NCBI GenBank assembly: GCA_977006965.1
Contig: OZ345356.1
Span: 2,108,001-2,172,000, forward strand
Origin: Phymatolithon calcareum
Lineage: Eukaryota > Rhodophyta > Florideophyceae > Hapalidiales
Direction of reading: 5' to 3'
DNA length: 64,000 nt
In this document: one piece after another, positions 51,580-61,508 of the stretch
Position numbering within the stretch: position 1 is the first letter of the stretch
How the letters are laid out: every line of letters begins with the position of its first letter
The notes under the pieces: model-generated
Database searches by the model: none
What the model saw: only the letters and a program-made list of their open reading frames with translations
Told to the model about the DNA's origin: nothing
Position numbers and translations under genes: made by a program

Positions 51580-53150
51580 CACGGTTAAGCGGATCAGGCG
51601 CTAGGGGCGAAAATAGCTCCGTGCACCAATCAGCTCAAGCATCTTCATCTGACCTCCGGCAGGAGTATTGAGGGCGGTCTTAATTGATCAAAATGTGTGT
51701 CCAGGTAATGCTGTAATCACCCGGTGAGATGTCTTGAGGTGTAATGTACTCCTGAGAGCGGGAATGCTGCATATGGCGGGGGCCGTGACGTGCCTTAGGC
51801 ATAAAAACAACATAAATTTTCGCGCTTCTTTTAGGATGCCGCCGAGCTCCATCAGCGTGCATCTGCTGCCCACTCGTATCATACAATGCCACTTGACTCC
51901 TTGTCGATATCAAGTATGATACCAGCCCGGCGCTATGTAAGGATGACAAGAAGAGGACCAGAAGCTGAAGACGAGCAAGAGAGAAGCGGATGTAAGGAGA
52001 ACCAACCAATAGACCTTTTACCAGGACAGAGATATTACCCTTGTAGAACTGTAAACAACACGAAATCGAATTCCATCTTGTACACTGACGACAACCAATT
52101 GGAGACGAAGGGATGACTCAGCTGGAGCGGTAAATCTTGCGGTCCACAGTCCTTAAGCTTCAAATAACAGTCTGAAGATACGGTCCGCCGACGCACTTTA
52201 ATTAAAAATGCAGACAATGGAGGTAGATCACCTAGAGTGGAAGAGAAAGAGACTCATCAATTTATTCGTGCTATGGGGAGCAGCAGCTAAGTGGCCCTCA
52301 CAAGGATATGCTAGGGGCGGATGGATCAAATCGACGTCGGTTGGCTCTAACGCGCAACTTGGTAGGTATAAAATCAATGAAATGGACAGCTTGGACACCG
52401 GGATAGCATAAGGTTAACTTTTCCTCGTAGACAGAAACAACATTGAGGGTATGAAATATGAAAAAGGTGAGCTCTGAATCCAAGATTGACTAATAGCTTT
52501 GTAACAGCCACAATACACAAGAAGATTTACACTAAGGCCAACCATATGTGTAAAAAGGACGTGCACGTAGTGCGTAAGAAGTGACAGCTTTGCTATCTGT
52601 CAGTTTGCACGTCTGGATGCTCCTGGAAGTATTCGAGAAATATCCGGAATATTCGACCACATGCACTTTTTGACGAATGCATTGCTGTAAGGAAAATTCT
52701 GGAGCTCTCTAGATAGTTCGTATTTTAGGGTTTTTTGCTATTTCTAAGTTACGTGTAAGTAATTCGATGCGGATATAGGGCATGCTTTAGTTGCGACTAG
52801 CGGACTGGAGCCAATCACAAATCCAACCAAGTCAAGTGGGGCAAAGTCAACAATACTCATCAAAGCTCATCTCATTACTACCGTTACTGTGCTAGTCAAC
52901 GCTAAGCTCGATCAACATCTGTGTCAATAATCAGGATCTGTCCCAATTCAATTTATCACTCTTGCTTGCAGTGGAGCAATTAGGTAATTGTAGTGATATA
53001 GGCCACCCACCGTGGGGGCTTTATTCTGATACTCGCAGTACCACGTGCGGCCCGGTGTAAGCCTATTTTTCGCCGCTTAGCACCACTGGTACCCCTTTCT
53101 CTAATTACCTAGTTTAGTCATCATACTTTGATTAGCTCCCATTCCCGGAT
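51580..53150. other. no supported gene
   Basis: A reverse-strand frame ending at 51680 has a coding-like part (VALYDTSGQQMHADGARRHP) but no recognised motif. Near 52975-53110 AATTAGGTAATT and AATTACCTAG form a small inverted repeat just before the gypsy element and might mark its boundary. Confidence 0.4.
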
Positions 53151-53837
53151 CGGCCTACAGTAAGTCAACCCTCCCCTTTACAATAGTGGAGCCTATATCA
53201 GTCGGCGCCGCCGGCGGCGAAGGGAAAAGGAGGCAAGTACCTCTTGGAGAAGCCATTGTGCGGAAGTTCAGTAAAGCTACTCTGGCACTACCTCAAGGTG
53301 ACCCAAGGCGGGACCGAAATCCTGTCAAGCCCCTTCGCCACCCACTCTCGCTCGGATTTCGTTGTACCTAGGCCAATATCCGACCCAGGTTATCCGTACC
53401 CGTTCTACGCCTTTAACCCCACAAGGTGAGGCTCGTGATCACCGGAGATACTACCGGTCGCCCCCGGTCCTCCCAACGTTACTATCTACCTCTCAGGTGC
53501 CCTCTCTTGGGCTGCCCTTTTCCCCCTTTCTGTTCTCTTTCCCGGCGCCCTCACTCGGGCTGCCTCCTCCCTTTCGACCTACTTACCGGGCACCCCCCCA
53601 GGGCTGCCTTTCCCTTTCTTTGCTGTCTTTGTCGCCCGTCCTACTTGGGGTCCCGAACTCGGCCCGCTCCCGCTCTGCCACGCTACCGGGCGGCGCTGAG
53701 GTACCCCTAACAAAGGAGCCCCATACCTATACATTGGTCTCCCGACCTAGAAGGTCCGATTTGTCACGCTGTTGTGGAAGATCTTTAGCCTTTGCTACGA
53801 GGAGGAAAGAACGGATTGCGACCACACGCTAACCGAC

Positions 53838-56445
53838 ATGGTGAAAAAAGAGGGGTCGGATGCCCCCCTTCGTCTCGAAAAGCGGCTTCGTCCGATGCCG
53901 CACGTACTCCCGCAAAGGAGGGCGTCACCACTAGGCGCCGGGCCGCTCGCTCTACGAGTTCGCAGCCCTGCCTGCGTGACCGCCACTCTCGCGCGGGCGG
54001 GCCACAGAAATTGGCAACCCAAGAAGCCGCGGTCCATGAACTCTCAGCGGCTGCGGCGAGCCCGTCGTGGATCGAGCGTCCGCCGGTGAGTACAAAATTA
54101 CCCGGAGTCGATCAAGCTCGGGAGCGCACCCGTCCGGACGGCCCCGTCTCTGAGAAAGAGAACCCTGGTGGGGGTCTCGAGCAAGACACGCAGATGCCTT
54201 ACGCATCCGAGGGTGACCCTAGGGGGAACCTTCCTCCCTCCCTTCTAGCGAACCCGGACGACAGCCGCATCCCTCCGCCATCCAATACCTGGCCCGAGAT
54301 CGACGTGCCGGCTCCCCCGCAGTGCATACTGCAGGAAGGAGGCAAGGAACCCAGATCGGCCATAGGTCCCTACAGCGGGATCCCGGGACGAGCATTTGCA
54401 CCCTCTCGTAGGGTCCCCGTGGAAGTCACCTCCCCGACAGGCAGGTGCAGAACACAAGATGTACCAAGCACTTTCGTCGGGCAAGACGACCCCTCCCTCC
54501 GGACCCGACAGGCTTCCCCGACAAGCGGAAACGTTGCCGATATCTGTCACCAGTCAATATCGGCCGCCCTCAAGGCGCAGCAGGCCGTCCTCCAGCGCCT
54601 CCTCCGGGATGAGTTTGCAGCGCACGATCATCGTACACGAGTAGCGGTCAAGACGGAGGTCACCTGCCAGGTGACCTCGTCCCTGTCAAGGTACGCCACG
54701 AAGGACGAGGTTGATCGCCTGCAGCGCGAAGTCTGGCAGTTGAGTACGGAGGGGCTCGACCGACGTGCCAAGGGATACCGCCAATCCAGGCGCCACTCCC
54801 ACCGGGGTGGCCATGGCAGCACACGCGCACGGAGGCGAGGCGAACCCGCGGACCCAAGTGACTTCGACAGTTTCACTTCGGATTCCTCAACAGGGGCACG
54901 CCCGTCCAGGCGACCGAGGCGAAGAAAGTCCACACGGGAATCGTCGTCGGACTCCGCCCAGGTTTCGAAGCGGGACTGCCGGAGGCGCCAGCGCTTAACG
55001 AACGTTGGGAAGAGAAGCAACGACGACGGCGCCGGCCTCACCAAGAATCCTCCTCCTCATCCGAGGAGGAAGGATCGTCCGAAGAGGAACCACCGTCCTG
55101 GCGTGGACCCAAGGCAAAGGGGCTTCACGAGTTGGAACCCAGTGACCCCCGATTCCGGGAAGTATTGTCCTACGGGCGCTACCGGCTGCGGAATACTGAC
55201 CCTTCCCAGGGGAAGGAGGTCACAAGGAACATTGGGGTCAACACCCGCCGCCTCCAGCACACTATGGAGAAGTACACCGTAGACGAGAGAGACCCCGTCA
55301 CCTGCCTCCGCTTCCTTTCGGTGTTTAAGCGACAGCTGGATGACAACGACATCAGCGAGGGAGCCGCCCTCAAGATATTGCCAAATTTCTTAAGCGGGGA
55401 CGCGCTGGATGTCTTCAATGGGCAAAACGAAGACGGACCCGCCTCGCTAGGAGGGTTCAACACCTGGCCCCATGCGGTGCAACACTTCCTGCGTACGTAC
55501 GCCAAGGACGAGTACCTCGAGGACGCGGTGGCGGCTTTGGAAAAGCTGGTTTAAAACGACAACGAGACGGAGCAGGCATACGGACGCCGCCTCACCGCGC
55601 AGGCTCGTCGTTGTGCCGGAGTTTTCGACCAACAAGCCTTGTTCACTCGCTATCAACGTGAAGTCGGTGCTTCGCTTGGAACGAAAGCGGTACCAGGGCG
55701 CCAACGCCTTGGCGGAATTCATGGAGAGAGCCACAGCCATCGGCGAGTCCCACCGGGCCTTGAACCCCACTCGCCGGACGGGGCGGGTGAACCTATTCGA
55801 ACAAGACGATGACCCCCGTATCGTCTTTGGCTGTCATCGCGGAAGCGGGGACCCAATACTGGTCGCCGATGGGGCTCCGCCGCCCACGCTATCGCCTTCC
55901 ATTTCCGCCTTCACGGAGTACACGGTCATCCCGGAAGTGTCTTCGGACTGGAGTAGCGCCCTACCGGATCCATGGGGGTATTACGTTCCGCCCCCACCAG
56001 GGCCGGTACCTCCAGACCCCGAAGACACCGTCAATATCCTGGTGCCGCCGCGAACGATCGTCAACCCCGTGCGAAGCGAAGGTCGGACTCGGGGCCCGCC
56101 CGCCCCCACAACGTCGAACCCTCGACGCGTCAGCGGCCGGGCTGGCAGTCCGACCGCCCCGAAGATATCTGCTTCGAGTGCTTCCTCTTGGGGCACCGCA
56201 AACCAAATTGCCCTCACCTGAAGCCGGTCACGATGGACGTCCACTTCGCTCGCTGGGTGCGGCAGAACTACGACCGATTGAGTGATCACCTGAAAGCGTG
56301 GCTCAGCGCCTTCGCCCGGCAATCTCCACGCATTGCGGGACACAGGGCTACTGGCGTCCCCTCAAAGGACGCCGCCCCTGCACCACCGGTGCCACCCCGG
56401 TCACCCGCCGGCACGCTCGCACCGCCTCCGGGGCCGAAAAATTAA
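53838..56445 (+). pseudogene. gag: gag of the second gypsy element (frameshifted)
   Basis: An ATG at 53838 (MVKKEG...) is the likely start. The long frame 53845-55130 (next phase) is disordered, rich in Ser, Arg and Pro, then has a coiled-coil-like part (ISAALKAQQAVLQRLLRDEF). The capsid-like part at 55132-55554 has VTCLRFLSVFKRQLDDND and FLSGDALDVFNGQNED and hits TAA 55552-55554. The following sequence (NDNETEQAYGRRLTAQ) continues in phase. Another frame carries the CCHC knuckle CFECFLLGHRKPNC (56173-56214). Gag packages the element RNA. At least three frameshifts or stops make it dead. Confidence 0.7.
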
Positions 56446-56628
56446 CATGGCGGACGGTGTCGGAGCACTCTGACACCGAGCCCCCGAGCGACAGGATTGA
56501 GGGCACACGTCGGGTTGAGAGGCGAGGGGGAGTGTATACTAGGTGGGAGCCCACGGCTAAGCCCCAGCGGACACCCCCCTCCATGGCGAGTGTCCTCCCT
56601 CCAGAGGACGTCGACTTCAAACCCCACG

Positions 56629-57008
56629 GATGCCGAAGACTTTAAACGGGGCCGGAATGGCTACTCCCAGCCGGTCCCCACGGTTAAGGGTCTTCGGGGT
56701 CCGTCCGAGATTCGCCACTCTTACGAGAAACGGGACATCGGGGCGGATATCGGCAATACCGTTGCTGAGGGCCACCTGTTTGGAGTCGTAGAGTGAGAAC
56801 AGCCCCTCCATAAGCCGGACACCACCAGCAGAACATGTGACGGGGACGACCGTCTGCGTACCTGGTGGAACCGTCACTCGCCGCGTGGGTCGGATGATGT
56901 TTCGGGGCGCTCGGGATCGAGCGACTACAGTTGGAGACTCGTTGGCCGGAGTTTCCGTGGCAGGTTCTGCCCGTCTGCGGATGATCGGCACCAGGTCCCC
57001 ATTATCAA
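56629..57008 (-). repeat. 380-base inverted duplicate of part of pol
   Basis: The exact partner is 57484-57863 in the opposite orientation. On the reverse strand it reads DNGDLVPIIRRRAEPATETP and TVPPGTQTVVPVTCSAGGVR, as in the forward copy, with a few substitutions. The 475-base spacer (57009-57483) contains the protease start. Confidence 0.88.
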
Positions 57009-57185
57009 GAGAAGTCTGTCCTTCGGCGACGGCAGGCGATACACCCGCGTACAATCCGACTCACTAGGCCGTACGGAGTCCCCGAGCGGATACCGACCAG
57101 CGAATACCGAGCAGACCCAGTATGTAACTTATCAACATACAATTACAAGCTCGACGCCCTCATCGGTAGCACGTGGTCAGCCCAA

Positions 57186-58028
57186 GTGGCCATGCTCACG
57201 GTCCTGGATACGGGTGCCGGCCCGAACCTAATCCGAGCCAGCATGTTGGCACCGGAAGCGCTGGCGGGCATGGATACGACACGAGAGATGGTGCGTCTCT
57301 CCAGTGCCTCGGGTCATAATCTGGATCTCCTCGGGATCTTGACGCTGACCGTCACGGTGGGCACACAATCGACTCGACAGCCGTTTGTGGTGGCCCTGCG
57401 CCTGCCTGCGGACGCCGTCCTCGGTTGCCAACACATCGATGCCCAAGTTACGTCCTTAAAGATCAAGCAGCGGGTGGTTTCCTTTGATAATGGGGACCTG
57501 GTGCCGATCATCCGCAGATGTACAGAACCTGCCACGGAAACTCCGGCCAACGAGTCTCCAATTGTAGTCGCTCGATCCCGAGCGCCCCGAAACATCATCC
57601 GACCCACGCGGCGAGTGACGGTTCCACCAGGTACGCAGACGGTCGTCCCCGTCACATGTTCTGCTGGTGGTGTCCGGCTTATGGAGGAACTGTTCTCACT
57701 CTACGACTCCGAACAGGTGGCCCTCAGCAACTGTATTGCCGATATCCGCCCCGATGTCCCGTTTCTCGTAAGAGTGGCGAATCTCGGACGGACCTCGAAG
57801 ACCCTTAACCGTGGGGACCGGCTGGGAGTAGCCATCCCGGCCCCGTTTAAAGTCTTCGGCATCACGTTCGCCGAGGAAGGTGACAAGGGCCGGGCCGGGC
57901 ACCCCACTGAAGCTGACCCCGTGATGAAGGATACGGCGCAGAAAATAGCCGATGCTGACCTGTCCCACTTGTCTTCGGGGAACCATCAACGGATGCGGAG
58001 TATGCTGGAGCAATTCCCACCCATGTAG
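57186..58028 (+). pseudogene. aspartic protease and linker of the second gypsy element
   Basis: The frame shows LTVLDTGAGPNLIRASMLAP with the catalytic DTGA, then LLGILTLTVTV and AVLGCQHIDA typical of retropepsins. The linker after it (57484-57863) is the forward arm of the inverted duplication. It ends at TAG 58026-58028, and the reverse transcriptase follows after a short gap. The protease would cut the polyprotein. Confidence 0.75.
57484..57863 (+). repeat. forward arm of the 380-base inverted duplication
   Basis: It is inverted relative to 56629-57008, beginning TTGATAATGGGGACCTGG and ending AAAGTCTTCGGCATC. It sits in the natural order between protease and reverse transcriptase, so it is likely the original. 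Confidence 0.88.
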
Positions 58029-58160
58029 CAAGGGCAACTGAGCGAAGTTACCACCACCAGGCACCACATCGAGCTGGTACTGGGCGCGCGACCGGTCTTA
58101 TCTCAATCCTATGGGTCGGGGCCGGAATCCCGCAAGGTCATCAAGGCTCACATCGACGAC

Positions 58161-58704
58161 TTGCTTGATAAGGGGTGCATCGAGCCCGTCCAGTCGGAAT
58201 GGGCTAGCCCAGTCGTGTTGGCACCCAAGCCGGACGGATGCATGCAGTTTTGCATCGATTACCGGCGCCTGAACTCCATCACCGTGAAAGACTCGTACCC
58301 ACTCCCTCGTATGGAGGACTGCCTCGACTCCTTAGGGGACGCGAAGTATTTCACAACGCTGGATTGTAACAGTGGATACTGGCAGATACCACTGGCCGAG
58401 GAGGACCGCGCGAAGACGACGCTTACCTGTCCTGAGGGGACCTTCCAATGGCGACGGATGCCCTTCTGCCTCTGCAATGCGCCGGCCACGTTCCAACGGA
58501 CACTCGACATCCTCCTCGCCGGTTACCGATGGCGGTCATGTTTGGTATACCTGGACAATGTAATCATCTTTTCGTCCAACTTCGAGAACCACCTCCGGCA
58601 TGTCGAAGACGTTCTTCACGTCCTGAAGGAAGCAGGACTCTCCCTGAAGCTGCGGAAATGCAAATTCTCCTCGCCAACCTTTGATTACCTGGGGCACGTG
58701 ATCT
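58161..58704 (+). pseudogene. reverse transcriptase of the second gypsy element, active site YLDN
   Basis: Motifs in order are WASPVVLAPKPDGCMQFCID, FTTLDCNSGYWQIPLAEEDR, MPFCLCNAPATFQRTLD and VYLDNVIIF. The catalytic YLDD is YLDN (Asn 58557-58559, GAT to AAT by one transition), and the usual FGL is FCL. The change in the second catalytic aspartate should abolish polymerase activity. The frame shifts after FDYLGHVI near 58705. Confidence 0.82.
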
Positions 58705-58720
58705 GGCCGGCCTCCTTGAG

Positions 58721-60760
58721 GTGGCTTGCAAGAACACCGCCGCGATCGCAACCATGCGGCACCCAACGGCACAGACGCAACTCCGTTCCTTCCTGGGGAT
58801 ATGCAACCTCTACCGTCTGTTCGTTCCCAACTTCGCCCAGACAGCGGCACCCTTGAACGCTCTCCTCCAAAAGGGGCAACCAACGGACATCCCCGTGCCG
58901 ACCAACGCCCAGACGAACGCCTTCTGCCTGTTGAAGGAGGCCCTCGCATCACCCCCGATTCTCCTGTTACCGCGCACTGATCTCCCGTTTTCCGTAGACA
59001 CGGATGCCTGCGAGTACCAAGTCGGCTGCGCGTTACTCCAGACATACAAGGACGGCACGCGACATCGGATCGGCTTCGGGAGCAGGTCCCTCTCCCCGGC
59101 CGAGCGCAACTATAGCGTCGGCGAAAAAGAGTGTCTCGCCGTGTTGTGGGCGGTCCAGATCCTACACCCATACTTAGAGCGTCAACATTTTGACCTCTAT
59201 ACGGATCACCAGGCCCTCAAATGGATGATGGACCTTACTGATGTCAGCGGGCGACTAGCGCGGTGGCGGCTCCGTCTTATGGAGTTCGACTTCACGGTTT
59301 GCTACAAGAAGGGTGCGAAGAACGCGATCGCCGATGCAATCTCCCGCTTGCCCACGTTCGGGGAGTCGAAGACCCAACCGGACTTAGACGTCCCATGCCT
59401 CTTTGTCGAAGACTCCTCAGGGACCCCCGAAAGGGTCACCCCGGCTCGGATCAACCACCTAGTTGACTCCTCAACATGGGAACCCAACGATGTGGATGAC
59501 TTCGACGTCGACGACGACATGATCGCGGACCCCACATCCGTGGAGGCGACGTACGCCTTGGATGAAACGTCCCTGTCACCGATCACGATGGAAGACTTGC
59601 GGCAGGCGCAAGATGAGGACCTCCTCTGTAGATCGGTACGAGCCGCGATCGATGATGGTGATCGCTCTGTGTATGTCGAAGATACCCGGGCCTTACTAAT
59701 CCGAGTCGCCCCTCTCGACAACGCTCGCCAGATCCTTCGCCCCGCGGAGTTGCGACAGAAAGTCCTCTTCTTAGCACACTATACCAGACTCACTAGACAC
59801 CCCGGCATTGGGCGGATGTACTACGCCTTGCGGCGAACCTTCTACTGGCCGTCCATGATGGCAGACATTAGGCAATGCTCTCGGAATTGTCATGCCTGTG
59901 CCAAGGAACGCATTAGCCTCCGCGCACACGCCACTCCATTGAAGTTAATCCCCGCCACGCGACCCTTGGAGTTTGTTGCCATTGACATCTTGGGACCGCT
60001 GCCCCAGTCGACGAAGGGCCACAAGTTCTTTCTGGTCATCTCCGATCGGTACTCTAAGTTGACCCAGGTAGTCCCCCTCAAGAGCATCACTGCCTTCTCG
60101 GTAGCTAAAGCGTTCTGCACTCACTGGGTATTCCCCTATGGGCCCCGGCACTGCTCCTGTCCGACAACGGAGGACAGTTCGCGTCCATGTTCTTCCAGGC
60201 CGTATGTGGCCACTTGGGAATCGATAACGCCTTCACGAAGACCTACCACCCGCAGACCAACGGTCATGTCGAGCGGTCCAATCGTACGATCCTCGCGGAC
60301 CTGCAAGCGACCATCGCGGAAACCGCCAAACATTGGCACGAGTACGCCGAGGCACTCGCGTACGCGTATAACACCCAGGCTCATCTCTCAACTGGTCTCA
60401 CCCCGTTCGACCTAGTCTTTTCACGCCCCCTGGGACCGGTAACAATGAAGGCGGAGACCCCATACGGCGACGCTCTCCCGCCCCGCTCGGAGCGAGCACG
60501 ATTTCTCCGGCACCTCCGCATCCTGATGGAGTCGGCCGCCGACACCCTACGCAAGGGCCAAGATCGATACAAGTCAGACTTTGACTTTAAAGTAAGGCCC
60601 GTCCAGCAACTTCAAGTCGGCAATTCGGTGTACGTCAGCCGCGAGACGGCGCAGGACGACGACGCCTCTGGCATAAAAAGACGCCACAAGTTGCAACCCC
60701 GGCGGATGGGCCGTACAAGCTGCTCCTGGAGGCACCCCATACCGTTCGCATTCTCCGCTA
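58721..60760 (+). pseudogene. RNase H and integrase of the second gypsy element (frameshifted)
   Basis: After the frameshift come LRSFLGICNLYRLFVPNFAQ, the RNase H part (FSVDTDACEYQVGCAL, DLYTDHQALKWMMDL), then the integrase zinc site (HPGIGRMYY...CSRNCHAC). The catalytic core starts with FVAIDILGPLP. A frameshift near 60145 interrupts it, and the next frame carries the second Asp (SDNGGQF), the Glu region GHVERSNRTILADLQ and YAYNTQAHLSTGLTPFDLVF. Another shift near 60710 separates the last C-terminal part (60768-60986). Confidence 0.8.
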
Positions 60761-60989
60761 CGGGCTAGTGGAAGATATTTCCCGCGCTCATGTTTCCCTC
60801 GCACCCCCTGAGGAGGGCCAGCAAGAGCCCCTGGCGAGGGTTACGACCGAATACCCTCTGCCAAGTGACGCAGCAGAGACCCCGCCACGAGGAAAGGTGA
60901 CAGGCTGTCGCACTTTTGGCGATGTTTGTTTTCGGTTCGATGAGTACACGTGGATCTCCAGGTGTTTAGACTCGAGTGCGACTTGAGCA

Positions 60990-61158
60990 CACCAGTTGAG
61001 TCTTGGCTTATTCTTTGTAGACTGAGTAGCATAGAGTATGATAGATCGTTTAGCGAGCCATACTTTAGGAGTTTGGTATCGCCGAGTTAGAGGAAGAAGA
61101 GGATCATTCATTTACTTCGTCATTTCATTCTGTTTCGTCAAGGTAAACCCCTTGTTCA
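60990..61158 (+). repeat. probable LTR/leader of the copia-like element
   Basis: It lies upstream of the copia-like ORF, and its second half resembles 19917-20075. It ends near TTCATTCA at about 61158. The start is not defined, and the partner LTR would be outside the window. Confidence 0.35.
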
Positions 61159-61508
61159 TTCAACCCATCCACCACATCGGTGAAGAACCTACGTTCGCCT
61201 ATAGCGGAAGGCGAGTTTCCGTACCTGGCGTCGCGAGTCAGGGGAGAACCAGTTCGCAGTCCGACGACTGAATGGAACTCTGCAAGACGTTCACCGTTTT
61301 GCATTTGCAGGTCCCGTCCGTTTCCAAGTCCCTATCCTAAGCTACTGTCCCTGTTCAAAGCTGCATTCTTCGTTCGAAACCAAGCCTATCGTGTCTTGTA
61401 CAAGATCAAGCTCTTCTTTCGGTTCACGAGTTAGCGCCCTTTCGTAAGCGGATCCGCACGCCGACGACATCTTCGTCCATATTCCGACACTGATCAGTCG
61501 ACGGAACA

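Larger units (their letters stand above)
53160..60990 (+). mobile_element. second Ty3/gypsy element, GC-rich and decayed
   Basis: It runs from gag (from 53838) through protease (57186-57480), reverse transcriptase (58161-58704), RNase H and integrase (58721-60760) to a C-terminal part (60768-60986). The base composition is clearly more GC-rich than its neighbours. I could not find paired LTRs. Frameshifts occur near 53845, 55100, 55560, 58705, 60145 and 60710. It is unrelated in sequence to the gypsy element at 35.8-43.3 kb. Confidence 0.8.

Noticed and set aside
53362-53832. 156-codon frame before the second gypsy gag
   Set aside because: Low-complexity Pro/Ser/Leu reading of a pyrimidine-rich leader; no motif and overlapped by other frames.
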